Shown piece after piece: positions 44,783-54,187 of a DNA stretch of 64,000 bases. The notes below the pieces were generated by a model that did no database searches, was not told the origin of the DNA, and was given only the letters and a program-made list of their open reading frames with translations. Each line of letters opens with the position of its first letter. Position 1 is the stretch's first letter. Source of the DNA: Thalassospira sp. TSL5-1 (GTDB lineage Bacteria; Pseudomonadota; Alphaproteobacteria; Rhodospirillales; Thalassospiraceae); contig NZ_KV880637.1 in the NCBI RefSeq assembly GCF_001907695.1, positions 1,953,974-2,017,973 on the forward strand, read 5' to 3'. The position numbers were made by a program, and so were the translations under genes.

Positions 44783-45871
44783 TTACTGAGATAAAACCCG
44801 ATTTATCGCATGGCCTGAGGATTGTTGCGCCGTCAGAAACACCTGAATGGCGTGCTCGCCCGGGGCGCAGGCATCCCTGATGATGGATTGTTCCTGAAGC
44901 GTTAATGATTGCAGGCGCGAAGGGCGTTTTTGCGGCAAGCGGGCGGCCTGATCCAGCCAGTTTTCAGGTGCATCACCCAGCAAAAAATCACCAAGCCGGG
45001 CAATTTCACGGTGTGGCTGATCACATAATAAATCATAGGACAGGACCATCGGATCATGTCCGTTGAGTGCCCGCAACCCCGCCCGGGTAATTGCCGACCA
45101 AAATGCGCCGCAATCTTTAAGGCTGGGGCGTTTTTGAATGATGCGCTGCATTTTAAAAACACTACCCAGCCGGGCCACCAGCGGCCACATGCCCCCTTTG
45201 CCGTAATGATGATGCGGATCAAGCAAATCAATGCCCAATGGCCTTAAATGCCGCCACATCCAGATTGCCAGCCGGGTTGCCGGGTAATCGCGCATCGACA
45301 GGGCCGTATCGGCACCGTTGCGTAACAGCAAAACCGGGCGGGCTTCGGGAAACATGTGAAGCAATGTGCCTGCTGCGACCAAAGACCCGCCAGAACGCTC
45401 CACCCACATACGGCGTGTGCCGCAATGATCGGCCAGGGTGGAAAAAAGCGCCCGATAGTGGCTTGCCATGCTTTGGCGTTGCCAGCCTGGTACGGTCATC
45501 GATAATTGATCAAAAAGCCCGTCGGGATTATCGCACAAATGCGGCAGGGTAATTGCCAAAATGGGCGGGCACAGCCACGGATCATGGGCCGGATTTTCAA
45601 CCTTGCCATATAAAAATTCCTGCGGTGCCACACCGGGATTACCAACCTGGGACAAAGCCGCCGATGGTTGCGCCATATATCGCCAAAACCGCCTGCCGGA
45701 CATGTTTGATGACCGAAAGGCATTGGGACCAACGGTAGAAAACAGTTCGGAAATTGACAGGATCTCCGGGTGCAACCGCAATATTTCGGAAATCAATGTG
45801 GACCCGCAGCGGGCCGACCCCAGGATCAACCCACCGGGCATAAGCCCGTTGCCGGGCACATCATCAGTCAT
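44783..45871 (-). CDS. sulfotransferase family protein
   Basis: A 362-residue sulfotransferase-fold protein. The 5'-phosphosulfate-binding loop is LILGSARCGSTLISEILRL at residues 15-33, and the later ARPVLLLRNGADTALSMRDY matches the 3'-phosphate-binding region (the usual RDP-x-D-x-x-x-S). It would move sulfate from PAPS to a hydroxyl or amine. It overlaps the TetR gene by one base (TAATG), so both are one unit facing the KAS III operon; sulfation of that operon's product is a possible link. Cytoplasmic. Confidence 0.78.
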   Translation of the reverse strand: MTDDVPGNGLMPGGLILGSARCGSTLISEILRLHPEILSISELFSTVGPNAFRSSNMSGRRFWRYMAQPSAALSQVGNPGVAPQEFLYGKVENPAHDPWLCPPILAITLPHLCDNPDGLFDQLSMTVPGWQRQSMASHYRALFSTLADHCGTRRMWVERSGGSLVAAGTLLHMFPEARPVLLLRNGADTALSMRDYPATRLAIWMWRHLRPLGIDLLDPHHHYGKGGMWPLVARLGSVFKMQRIIQKRPSLKDCGAFWSAITRAGLRALNGHDPMVLSYDLLCDQPHREIARLGDFLLGDAPENWLDQAARLPQKRPSRLQSLTLQEQSIIRDACAPGEHAIQVFLTAQQSSGHAINRVLSQ

Positions 45872-46458
45872 TACGGTTTCTCCGTAATCGCGCGGATCAT
45901 GGTGCGAACAGCCTGGCGCGCCAGTTCATGGGGGGACCGCGATGACACCATGTCCAGACGCCCGACGGCCGCCAACGCTACACCGCCATGTACGGCAACA
46001 AACAGTTCCTCCGCCCGGGCGTTGGCATCGATTGTCGGGGCGAGTTGTGCGAGGGGCTGGGCAATACGTGCCAAAAGCCCGTGAATGGCATCCATATACC
46101 AGTCCGGGAATTTTTCGGTCACGCGGGGCCCTTCAAAAAGCCCCTGCCACACCCCCTGTCGGCTGAGCATGAATTGCACATACCCCTCGGCCAACGCATA
46201 CAGCCAGGGTTCGGGGGCGTCATCGGGCAAGGCCTCGATCATTTGGGTTAATTCAAGGAAGGTGTCACGATTGACCTCCAGCAACACGGCATGCAAATCG
46301 CCAAATTGGCCATAGATCGTACCGGCCGTAACACCCACTGCCTTTGACAGGGCGCGCGCGGTTAAGGCCGACGGCCCGCCTTCCTGCAACAGGGTCCGTG
46401 CCGCACGGATCACCTGGGCACGAAGTTCCACATAATCATATTGTCTGGGCCGCGCCAT
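45871..46458 (-). CDS. TetR family transcriptional repressor
   Basis: A 195-residue TetR regulator. The HTH (about residues 12-55) includes ALTARALSKAVGVTAGTIYGQFGD. The C-terminal ligand-binding part is helical. The ATG at 46458 follows AGGAG; the longer frame runs through the operator. It is divergent from the KAS III operon and coupled to the sulfotransferase gene. The intergenic region carries a pair of 14-bp inverted arms that it likely binds, so it probably controls both units, with a fatty-acyl or product ligand. Confidence 0.87.
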   Translation of the reverse strand: MARPRQYDYVELRAQVIRAARTLLQEGGPSALTARALSKAVGVTAGTIYGQFGDLHAVLLEVNRDTFLELTQMIEALPDDAPEPWLYALAEGYVQFMLSRQGVWQGLFEGPRVTEKFPDWYMDAIHGLLARIAQPLAQLAPTIDANARAEELFVAVHGGVALAAVGRLDMVSSRSPHELARQAVRTMIRAITEKP

Positions 46459-46480
46459 CGGGCACTCCTGCAACAGTTTA

Positions 46481-46546
46481 TGAACATTGTTTAAAAACAG
46501 TGTTGACAATATTTCATCTTCTGTCAACGTTATTAAACAATGTTCA
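46481..46546. promoter_or_regulatory. paired TetR operators with divergent -35 elements
   Basis: TGAACATTGTTTAA (46481-46494) and TTAAACAATGTTCA (46533-46546) are perfect 14-base inverted arms 38 bases apart; each arm is itself a near-palindrome around AACAWTGTT. Between them lie TTGACA on both strands (46503-46508 and 46522-46527), the likely -35 elements of the two divergent promoters. Confidence 0.7.
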
Positions 46547-46561
46547 CAAATGGATTTACCC

Positions 46562-47545
46562 ATGTCTGCAAACGCGGTAACAATTTATGGCACAGGTCGC
46601 TATCTGCCAGAACAATGTATGAGTGCAAACGCCGTTGACCATTTGCTGGGATGGCCCAAAGGCCAGTCTTTTGCACGTTTTGGGATTGCGAACCGCTATG
46701 TTGCCAATCAGGATGAAACATCGTCTTTCATGGCAACCAGAGCCGCACAACTTGCCCTGAAGGCTGCACAATGCGATGCAAAAGACATTGACCTGATTTT
46801 GGGGGCCTGCGGCGTGATGGAACAACCGATTCCCTCCACGGCGGTGCTGGTTCAGGACCGTTTGGGTCTTGGCAAATCGGGTATTCCGGCCTTTGACGTC
46901 AATGCCACCTGCCTGAGCTTTCTTCAGGCGCTCGATGTCGCAGCATTATGGATACAATCTGGCCGGGCGCGCCGGGTGCTGGTTTTTTCATCTGACATTG
47001 CCTCTTCTGGCCTGGACTGGAAAAACCCCGAAAGTGCAGCAATTTTCGGCGATGGTGCAGCAGCGGTTATTGTTGGCCCGGGAGACGGTGCGATATTGGC
47101 GCATGGTTTTGAAACCTACAGCGAAGGCCGGGAAGCCTGCGTGCTGGCTGCCGGGGGCACAAGAATTAACCCCACCCGTGGCATTGCCGAGGGTGACGAT
47201 AAATTCCGCATGGATGGCGGCAAGGCCTTTCGTGTCACATCACGCTACCTGCCCGGCTTCCTGTCGCGCCTGTTGGCGCGTGCTGGCGTGGATAAAGAAA
47301 ACCTTGATTGCATCATCCCGCATCAGGCCAGCGCCCATGCCCTGCAACATGCGATCCGCGCCTTGCGGTTCCCTGCCGAGAAGGTGGTCAATATCTTTGC
47401 CCAAACCGGCAACCAGATCGCCAGTTCCATCCCCTCCGCCCTTGATCATGCCGTGCAATCAGGCGCATTAAAGCGGGGACAAACGGCCCTGCTGATCGGC
47501 ACATCAGCCGGGATTTCGCTGGGCGGAACAGTGGTGAGGTTTTAA
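46562..47545 (+). CDS. ketoacyl synthase III (FabH/OleA-like)
   Basis: A 327-residue KAS III-type thiolase-fold enzyme. The triad is complete: Cys117 in FDVNATCLSF, His254 in PHQASAHA and Asn284 in TGNQIASS. It condenses acyl-CoA or acyl-ACP substrates, either with malonyl-ACP (FabH) or with a second acyl chain (OleA). It is the first gene of a four-gene coupled operon with an extended SDR, an MBL protein and an adenylate-forming enzyme, far from fatty-acid genes, which points to a secondary product over housekeeping FabH. Start: ATG at 46562, with only a weak GGAT upstream. Confidence 0.82.
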   Translation: MSANAVTIYGTGRYLPEQCMSANAVDHLLGWPKGQSFARFGIANRYVANQDETSSFMATRAAQLALKAAQCDAKDIDLILGACGVMEQPIPSTAVLVQDRLGLGKSGIPAFDVNATCLSFLQALDVAALWIQSGRARRVLVFSSDIASSGLDWKNPESAAIFGDGAAAVIVGPGDGAILAHGFETYSEGREACVLAAGGTRINPTRGIAEGDDKFRMDGGKAFRVTSRYLPGFLSRLLARAGVDKENLDCIIPHQASAHALQHAIRALRFPAEKVVNIFAQTGNQIASSIPSALDHAVQSGALKRGQTALLIGTSAGISLGGTVVRF

Positions 47546-48480
47546 TGAAGGCCCTGATTACCGGTGCCAGCGGCTGCCTTGGCCGCGCCCTGATTGAAGA
47601 ATTGCAAACGCATGGCTGGGACATTCTCACCACCGCGCGCACCCCGGTTGATTTGCCCGGCTTTATCGCCGCCGACCTGATCCAGGATGATCTGGCGCCA
47701 TTGGTCAAGGGTGTCGATGCCGTGTTTCATTGTGCCGCCCTAAGTGCCGGTTGGGGCAGCCCGCAAGATTTTGTCGCCACCAATGTTACCGCGACCGAAC
47801 GGCTGCTGGACGTGGCAAGAAAGGCGGGCGTGAACCGGTTTGTCTTTGCCTCCACCCCCAGCCTGTATGCCGATGGCACCGATCGGTTCCAACTGGCCGA
47901 AGATGCCACATTGCCCCCAAAGGCCCTGTCGCCCTATGCCGAGACCAAACGGCGGGCCGAAGAAATCGTGCTGGCGAATAATGATACCAACATGCGCTGC
48001 ACCGCCATTCGCCCCCGGGCGATTTACGGGCGCCATGACCGCACATTGATGCCGCGCCTGCAAAAGGTAATGCAACGGGGTTTTGTCCCCATGATCGCCG
48101 GGGGCCACGCCCAAATAGACCTGACCCATCGCAGCGATGCGGCACGCGGCATGCGCCTGGCGGCGGATGGCCCCGGCGGCCGGGTCTGGAACATTACATC
48201 GGGCGAAGTTTTTTCCTTTCGCCATCTGGCCGATCTGGTTGCCGATCATGGCGGATACCGGGTGCGACGCATTCCAATGCCCTATAAAATCGCCTATGCA
48301 CTGGCCGGTTTTGCCGAACAGCGGGCCTTACGCAAAGGCGACGGTGAACCGACTCTGACCCGCCAGGCGGTTGTCTCGCTGGGTCGGTCCATGACACTGG
48401 ATATCCGTGCGGCACAACGGGATCTGGGTTATCAGCCCATGATCCGTCTTGAACAGGGGTTGGGTGAATGCTTCGCGTAA
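47545..48480 (+). CDS. extended SDR (NAD-dependent epimerase/3beta-HSD-like, OleD-like)
   Basis: A 311-residue Rossmann oxidoreductase. Cofactor loop TGASGCLG (6-13), FASTPSLY with the catalytic Ser, and Tyr131/Lys135 in YAETK. The overall shape matches 3-beta-hydroxysteroid dehydrogenase/epimerase-type SDRs, the group that includes OleD, which reduces the 2-alkyl-3-keto acid made by OleA. Start overlaps the KAS III stop (TAATG). Reduction of the KAS III product is the simplest reading. Confidence 0.85.
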   Translation: MKALITGASGCLGRALIEELQTHGWDILTTARTPVDLPGFIAADLIQDDLAPLVKGVDAVFHCAALSAGWGSPQDFVATNVTATERLLDVARKAGVNRFVFASTPSLYADGTDRFQLAEDATLPPKALSPYAETKRRAEEIVLANNDTNMRCTAIRPRAIYGRHDRTLMPRLQKVMQRGFVPMIAGGHAQIDLTHRSDAARGMRLAADGPGGRVWNITSGEVFSFRHLADLVADHGGYRVRRIPMPYKIAYALAGFAEQRALRKGDGEPTLTRQAVVSLGRSMTLDIRAAQRDLGYQPMIRLEQGLGECFA

Positions 48481-49253
48481 CCACATTGCGGGTTGGCAGT
48501 TGCCGGGTCCCGGCCCATTCGGCCGGGTTGCCGGATCGTGGCAAGGTCATGTTGCCGGCACTGGCCCATTTTATTGAAACCGATACAACCAGCCTGCTGG
48601 TTGATTGTGGCTATGGTGATGCCTTTTTTACCGCGACCGAAAAATTCCCCGGCAAAGCCTATCGCCTGGTCACGCCCGTCGTTCTGCCGCCCGAAGAACG
48701 GCTGGTCAAACAATTGCCCCGCCTGCCCGACCAAGTGGTGTTAACCCATATGCACGGTGACCATGTTGCCGGATTGCTGGATCTTCCCGCACATATCCCG
48801 GTCTCAGCCTCCCGCCAGGCCATTGCCCATTTGCGCGGATTATCCTCTAGCTGGCGGGCAACCCTGGCGGCCTGCCCGCCACATCTGCGTGATGGAATTT
48901 TGAGCCGCAACCCGCAACCGGTTGAAAACAAACCCGCCATCGCCACCGGACTGGCCCCGTTTCCCCACGGCCATGACCTGACTGGCACCGGCGAGGTGAT
49001 CGCCATCCCGCTTCCGGGGCATGGTGTGGGGCAAATTGGCATTTGGCTGCCAAATGCTGCCACCTTCCTGATTGCCGATGCCGCCTATGCCCGCGATGCT
49101 TTGCGCACAGGCCGTCTACCGCCCGCCTTTGTTCTGGCAACACTGGGAAATGCCAAAACCTATCGCGATACCTTTGACCGCTTGCGGTCCTTAATGCAGG
49201 AACGTCCTGATATTTCGGTTATTCCCTCTCATTGCCGGGAATGCGCACCATGA
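48468..49253 (+). CDS. metallo-beta-lactamase-fold hydrolase
   Basis: A 261-residue MBL-fold protein. The metal motif is THMHGDH (His94, His96, Asp98, His99), followed by PGHGVGQIG, IADAAY and IPSHC, so all ligands appear present. The first ~30 residues are compatible with a lactonase/quorum-quenching-like group, but substrate cannot be called. It overlaps the SDR gene by 13 bases and the next gene by ATGA. In this operon it may hydrolyse a thioester, lactone or ester intermediate. Confidence 0.82.
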   Translation: MLRVTTLRVGSCRVPAHSAGLPDRGKVMLPALAHFIETDTTSLLVDCGYGDAFFTATEKFPGKAYRLVTPVVLPPEERLVKQLPRLPDQVVLTHMHGDHVAGLLDLPAHIPVSASRQAIAHLRGLSSSWRATLAACPPHLRDGILSRNPQPVENKPAIATGLAPFPHGHDLTGTGEVIAIPLPGHGVGQIGIWLPNAATFLIADAAYARDALRTGRLPPAFVLATLGNAKTYRDTFDRLRSLMQERPDISVIPSHCRECAP

Positions 49254-50530
49254 GCCTGAAAGCCCTGTTAAAAACCCGATATGGTAAAGGATTTCGTACT
49301 CGCGAGGCGATTGAAGCACATCACCAGCGTTCCTTTGCCCGCTTTCGCCGCGCTGTTATGCCGCGATCGCCATTTTATGCCGATTATGCCGATACACCAT
49401 TATCGGACCTGCCGCGCATGACCAAACAAACATTGATGGCGCATTTTACCGCCATCAATACATGCGGCATTGATCGCGAAAAAGCGTTTGAAATTGCCCT
49501 GCGTTCCGAACAAAGCCGGGATTTCTCGCCCATGATTGGTGATGTATCGGTGGGGCTATCAACCGGCACATCGGGGCAGCGGGGGCTTTTTTTGGCAACA
49601 CCAAAAGAACGCAAACTCTGGGCGGCGATACTGGCCGGGCGATTTTGGCCCAATCTTGCCAGACCGCAACGGGTTGCCTTTTTCATGCGGGCGGACAACG
49701 CGCTGTATCGCACATTGGGCAATCCGCTTTTACGGTTTGAATTTTTTGACCTGCTGGACCCGTTCGATACGCACCTGCCCCGCCTTCAGGCCCTGGCCCC
49801 CACCGTGCTGATTGCCCCGGCAAGCATGCTTAAGGTGCTGGCAATTGCACAAAATAGCGGGCAAATCGCCCTGTCGCCAAAACGGGTTATTTCGGTTGCC
49901 GAAACCCTGTCCCCCGAAGACCGCGACATCGCAAAACAGGCCTTTAACTGCCAGATTGACGAGGTTTACCAGGCAACCGAAGGGGTACTTGCCTTTACCT
50001 GCCAGGAAGGTAACCTGCATTTAAACGAAGCCTGGATGAGAATTGAGCGCGACATCATCGACCCGCAAACCGGTGCCTTTTGCCCGATCATTCATGATTT
50101 CACCCGCGAAAGCCTTTTATTGCTTAATTACCGCCTCAATGATGTTTTGATACCCAACCCGGACCCCTGCCCCTGTGGCTCCGCCTGTATGCGCATCGCC
50201 CGCATCGAAGGCCGGGAAGACGATGCCCTGTGGTGGGACGGTCCAAATGGCGCAAAAATGGTCTCGGCCGAGGCCATTCGCACCACAATTGCCTGCCTGC
50301 CGTCGCCCATTACGGATTATCGGGTGATCGAAAAAGACAAACATCTTACGATCTGGCTGGAAGATGCCGCGCCAGAAAGTGAAACCGAACTGCGCCATGC
50401 CTTCGCGGCATTGGCGGCCCGGCTGGATGTAAACCTCCCCGCACTTACCATTCGCAATGGCCTGCCTGCCGAACCCGATTTTAAGCGCCGCAGAATTCGG
50501 GTTGAGCGCCAACCTCGCCATTGCGAATAA
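49250..50530 (+). CDS. adenylate-forming enzyme, F390-synthetase/PaaK-like
   Basis: A 426-residue ANL-superfamily protein resembling coenzyme F390 synthetase and phenylacetate-CoA ligase. ATP loop STGTSGQRG (104-112), A5-like YQATEG, and an NYRLND segment in the place of the usual Y-R-x-x-D hinge-side motif. A PCPCGSAC cysteine cluster near residue 305 is typical of the PaaK/F390 branch. It activates a carboxylate as acyl-AMP. Overlap with the MBL gene (ATGA) shows coupling. As last gene of the operon it probably activates the KAS III/SDR product, the step OleC performs in olefin biosynthesis, although it is not an OleC. Confidence 0.8.
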   Translation: MSLKALLKTRYGKGFRTREAIEAHHQRSFARFRRAVMPRSPFYADYADTPLSDLPRMTKQTLMAHFTAINTCGIDREKAFEIALRSEQSRDFSPMIGDVSVGLSTGTSGQRGLFLATPKERKLWAAILAGRFWPNLARPQRVAFFMRADNALYRTLGNPLLRFEFFDLLDPFDTHLPRLQALAPTVLIAPASMLKVLAIAQNSGQIALSPKRVISVAETLSPEDRDIAKQAFNCQIDEVYQATEGVLAFTCQEGNLHLNEAWMRIERDIIDPQTGAFCPIIHDFTRESLLLLNYRLNDVLIPNPDPCPCGSACMRIARIEGREDDALWWDGPNGAKMVSAEAIRTTIACLPSPITDYRVIEKDKHLTIWLEDAAPESETELRHAFAALAARLDVNLPALTIRNGLPAEPDFKRRRIRVERQPRHCE

Positions 50531-50677
50531 AACCAATCCGACCACTGAGTCCGACCAGCAAAAATCAGAAAATATTCGCACCCGGAGCACGGATCGTCTA
50601 ATTCTTATCCATATAAACCAAAATCAGTTTGGCGGCGGTGCAATCTGGCTTCGCCCCAAGAACAAAAGGACATTGTG

Positions 50678-52384
50678 ATGGACCATTCCCAACTTTCAAA
50701 ATGTATTCTTGCCGGACAGGGCAAAGTCCCGGCGGATATGGTCATTCGCAATGTTGGCTTGCTCGACGTTATTACCGGTGCCATCACCACAACCGATATT
50801 GCCATTGTTGGCGACCGCATTGTGGGCACCCATGCCGATTATAAAGGCGACATCGAAATAGATGGCACCGGCCGTTTCGCCGTGCCCGGCTTTATTGACA
50901 CGCATCTTCATATCGAAAGTTCACTGGTGACACCGCTGGAATTTGACCGGTGTGTTTTACCGCATGGTGTGACCACGGTTTTATGCGACCCGCATGAAAT
51001 TGCCAATGTGCTGGGGGCTGCCGGTATTCGCTATTTCCTGGATAGTGCCGAACGCGCGATTATGGATATTCGGGTTAATTTATCCTCCTGTGTTCCGGCA
51101 ACGCCATTTGAAACATCGGGTGCGCAGCTTGAAATCGATGATTTGCTGCCGTTTCGCAATCATCCCAAGGTGGTTGGCCTGGCCGAGGTCATGAATTATC
51201 CCGGCGTGCTGAACCTTGATCCCGGCATTATGGCAAAGCTGCTGGCGTTTCAGGATGGTCATATGGATGGGCATGCACCGCTGGTGCGTGGCTTGCCGCT
51301 GAATGGCTATATGGCGGCGGGTATCCGCACCGATCACGAGGCAACATCGGCAGAAGAAGCCCGCGAAAAGCTGGCCAAGGGCATGGCCATTTTGATCCGC
51401 GAAGGGTCTGTTTCCAAGGATCTGGAGGCCCTTGCCGAAATTCTGGATGAAAACACCTCAAGCTTTGTCGCGCTGTGCACAGATGACCGCAATCCTCTCG
51501 ATATTGGCGAGGAAGGCCACCTTGATGCGTTGATCCGCCGCCTGATTGCCAAGGGGCGGCCCCTGCATCATGTTTACCGGGCGGCATCGCATTCGGCAGC
51601 GCGTATTTTTGGCCTTAAGGATCGCGGGTTGATTGGCCCGGGCTGGCGGGCCGATATTGCTTTGCTGGATAATCTGGAAGAATGCCGGGTCAGTGACGTG
51701 ATTGCCGGGGGCAAGCTTGTGACACCCGCCCTGTTTGATGCCCGTGAACAGGTTCCTGCTGTTGGCCTGACATCGATGAAGGCAAAGCCGGTTTCTGCCG
51801 ATGCTTTTATCTGCGAGCCCAAACCGGGCCAGAACCAGACACCCGTGATTGGTGTTAAACCCGGCCTGATCCTGACCTTCCGCGAGGAAGCCACCCTTGA
51901 AGTTTCCGACAACGGGCTGATGCCCGACCTTGATGCGGATGTGATCAAGGTTGCCGTCATTGAACGACACGGCAAAAACGGCAATATCGGCCGCAGCTTT
52001 GTCACCGGTTTTGGCCTTAAACAGGGGGCTATTGCCTCCTCTGTCGGGCATGACAGCCACAACATCACCGTGGTGGGTGCCAATGATGCCGATATGGCCC
52101 TGGCGGTGAACCGGCTGATCGAAATGGGTGGCGGCTTTGCCGTTGCCAATGGCGGCAAAATCACCGCCGAGCTGGCCCTGCCCGTTGCGGGCCTGATGAG
52201 CGAAAAACCCTTCGAGATTATTTCCGATGATCTGGAACATCTTCGTTCTGCGGCCAAGGATCTGGACTGCAAATTACCCGAACCTTTCTTGCAGGTGGCC
52301 TTTTTGGCCCTGCCGGTGATCCCGCATCTCAAGATGACGGACCGGGGGTTATTTGATGTCGATAAGTTCGATTTCGTAAATTAA
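50678..52384 (+). CDS. ade: adenine deaminase
   Basis: A 568-residue amidohydrolase of the Ade family. The metal motif HxH is in [12 protein letters not shown] (His76, His78), followed by [20 protein letters not shown], and the C-terminal region carries the typical [19 protein letters not shown] block. It deaminates adenine to hypoxanthine. The ATG at 50678 follows AAGGA by seven bases; a GTG one codon earlier is less likely. Single gene with its own terminator; the 147-base leader shows no purine riboswitch fold. Confidence 0.93.
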   Translation: MDHSQLSKCILAGQGKVPADMVIRNVGLLDVITGAITTTDIAIVGDRIVGTHADYKGDIEIDGTGRFAVPGFIDTHLHIESSLVTPLEFDRCVLPHGVTTVLCDPHEIANVLGAAGIRYFLDSAERAIMDIRVNLSSCVPATPFETSGAQLEIDDLLPFRNHPKVVGLAEVMNYPGVLNLDPGIMAKLLAFQDGHMDGHAPLVRGLPLNGYMAAGIRTDHEATSAEEAREKLAKGMAILIREGSVSKDLEALAEILDENTSSFVALCTDDRNPLDIGEEGHLDALIRRLIAKGRPLHHVYRAASHSAARIFGLKDRGLIGPGWRADIALLDNLEECRVSDVIAGGKLVTPALFDAREQVPAVGLTSMKAKPVSADAFICEPKPGQNQTPVIGVKPGLILTFREEATLEVSDNGLMPDLDADVIKVAVIERHGKNGNIGRSFVTGFGLKQGAIASSVGHDSHNITVVGANDADMALAVNRLIEMGGGFAVANGGKITAELALPVAGLMSEKPFEIISDDLEHLRSAAKDLDCKLPEPFLQVAFLALPVIPHLKMTDRGLFDVDKFDFVN

Positions 52385-52416
52385 GATCCAGCCAAAATCG
52401 ATCCAAACATCTTCGT

Positions 52417-52452
52417 ACCCCCGTCCTTATTAAAGGGCGGGGGTGTGTTTTT
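52417..52452 (+). terminator. intrinsic terminator after ade
   Basis: ACCCCCGTCCTT (52417-52428) pairs with AAGGGCGGGGGT (52433-52444) with one G:T pair, then GTGTTTTTG. Confidence 0.85.
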
Positions 52453-52518
52453 GTGGTTCATGGGCTTAAAATTATCCGACAACACATTGATAAAAAATAC
52501 ATTCTGAAATTTTCCACA

Positions 52519-52537
52519 GATAAGAATTATTATCATT
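52519..52537. promoter_or_regulatory. putative Fur box upstream of the MFS gene
   Basis: GATAAGAATTATTATCATT agrees with the classical 19-base Fur box GATAATGATAATCATTATC at 13 of 19 positions. On the other strand it contains AATGATAAT, nine consecutive consensus bases. A siderophore-interacting protein gene follows in the same run of genes, which supports iron control. Confidence 0.55.
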
Positions 52538-52578
52538 GACTTTATCAACTATATTTTTTATTAGTTGACTTTATCAAC
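52536..52578. promoter_or_regulatory. two MarR-type operators
   Basis: TTGACTTTATCAAC occurs at 52536-52549 and 52565-52578, 29 bases apart. Flanks extend the motif to TAGTTGA-N5-TCAACTA. A MarR gene lies downstream of the MFS gene, so autoregulation of the unit is likely. Also the best -35 (TTGACT) candidates lie in these repeats. Confidence 0.62.
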
Positions 52579-52728
52579 CAATATTCACTCAAACGCGCCT
52601 ACGCATAGTGTCGCTTTTTGGCATATCGCCTGCCATTTCAAACAAGTCCGATCTTTCAATTTACGCTTCTCACCCCGACCGTCACTGGCTGCATCCCTCC
52701 CCATGCGCCGTTTCAGGAAGAGTTCTGC

Positions 52729-54111
52729 ATGTCAAAATCACCGGTCATCCACGAAGATGGCTTACCCCAGCCCCAGCGCAGCCTTGCCTTTCTGACCGTT
52801 TCGCTTGCCATAATGATGGCGGTGCTGGATGGATCGATCATCAATGTTGCCCTGCCGACCATCGCCCATGACCAGCATGTCAGCGCCGCACACGCCATTT
52901 GGGTGGTGACGGCCTATCAGCTTGCTGTTGTTATTGCCCTACTGCCCCTGGCCGCCCTTGGCGAAAAAATCGGGTTTCGTAAAATCAATCTGGCCGGACT
53001 GGTGCTTTTTTGTGGCGCTTCTATTCTGTGCGCCTATTCCCCCACCATAGAAATCCTGACCTTTGCCCGTTTGCTTCAGGGGCTTGGTGGTGCAGCCATG
53101 ATGAGCATCAATGGCGCCCTGGTTCGTCACATTATGCCTGTCAGGCTGCTAGGACGCGGTATTAGCATGGTGGCAATGGTCGTCGCGATCTCTGCTGCTG
53201 CCGGGCCTTCCATCGCATCGGCCATACTGGCGGTTACAAGCTGGCACTGGCTGTTTTTAATCAATGTGCCTATTTCAATCATCGCCTTTGCAATGGGCTA
53301 TTTCACCCTGCCCCATAACAAACTGAATGGTGCCAAATTCGATTTTGGCAGTGCCGTGTTAAACGCACTTGCACTGGGCTTCTTGATTTCCGCGTTGGGC
53401 AGCATTGGCACCAGCCACAACATGGTACTGATTATCGGTCAGTTCATTATTGCCCTGATTGCCGGGGTTGCCCTTGTCCGCCGTCAACTTTACCGCGATG
53501 TGCCATTATTGCCGATTGATCTGTTGCGCAGTCCGGTTTTTACCGGTTCCATCATCGCCTCGATCTGCGGGTTTTGCGCCCAGTTTATCGCCTTTGTCTC
53601 GCTGCCATTCTTCTTTCATGATGTCATTGGCTATAGTGCAGTTAAAACGGGCATCCTGCTGACCCCGTGGCCGGTGGCAACCGCCCTGACCGCGCCAATT
53701 TCCGGTCGCCTGGCCGACAAATATGCAGCAGCCCCGCTGACCACGATTGGCATGGTTATTTTTGCCCTTGGTCTTGCCGCCACGGTCTGGCTGCCCAGCG
53801 AGGCGGGTAACTATACCATCATCCTTGCCCTGATGGTGGCCGGGGCCGGTTTTGCCCTGTTTCAAACGCCCAATAACCGCATCATGCTGACCAGCGCACC
53901 GCGCGAACGCAGTGGTGGGGCCAGTGGCCTGCAATCAACGGCGCGCCTTTTGGGGCAGTCCAGCGGTGCCGCCCTGGCGGCCATCCTGATTGCGCACAGC
54001 ACCGAATTCAACCTTGCCCTTTTGATGTATAGCGCAGCGGGCTTTGCCCTGATTTCGGGCTGCATCAGTGCCATTCGCAACCGCGCCTGGCAGGTCGGCA
54101 TCATTTCCTGA
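52729..54111 (+). CDS. MFS multidrug/solute exporter, DHA2 (EmrB/QacA) type
   Basis: A 460-residue transporter with 13-14 predicted membrane helices. Helix 1 has VLDGSIINVALPTIA, followed by IWVVTAYQLAVVIALLPLAA and RLLQGLGGAAMM, the DHA2 motifs. The ATG at 52729 follows AGGAAGAG; 37 codons of upstream frame lack hydrophobic or conserved sequence. With a siderophore-interacting protein and a Fur-like box nearby, siderophore or iron-chelate export is possible; drug efflux under MarR control is the alternative. Confidence 0.87.
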   Translation: MSKSPVIHEDGLPQPQRSLAFLTVSLAIMMAVLDGSIINVALPTIAHDQHVSAAHAIWVVTAYQLAVVIALLPLAALGEKIGFRKINLAGLVLFCGASILCAYSPTIEILTFARLLQGLGGAAMMSINGALVRHIMPVRLLGRGISMVAMVVAISAAAGPSIASAILAVTSWHWLFLINVPISIIAFAMGYFTLPHNKLNGAKFDFGSAVLNALALGFLISALGSIGTSHNMVLIIGQFIIALIAGVALVRRQLYRDVPLLPIDLLRSPVFTGSIIASICGFCAQFIAFVSLPFFFHDVIGYSAVKTGILLTPWPVATALTAPISGRLADKYAAAPLTTIGMVIFALGLAATVWLPSEAGNYTIILALMVAGAGFALFQTPNNRIMLTSAPRERSGGASGLQSTARLLGQSSGAALAAILIAHSTEFNLALLMYSAAGFALISGCISAIRNRAWQVGIIS

Positions 54112-54187
54112 TGCCCTATTCCATTCTTTCCGGGGCATTGACGCCACCAGAACTGATGATTACGTCGCATGACAAACGGAGCCCAAG

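Noticed and set aside
50531..50677. A purine riboswitch in the ade leader
   Set aside because: I could not find the conserved loop sequences or the three-way junction stems; only a plain leader is seen.
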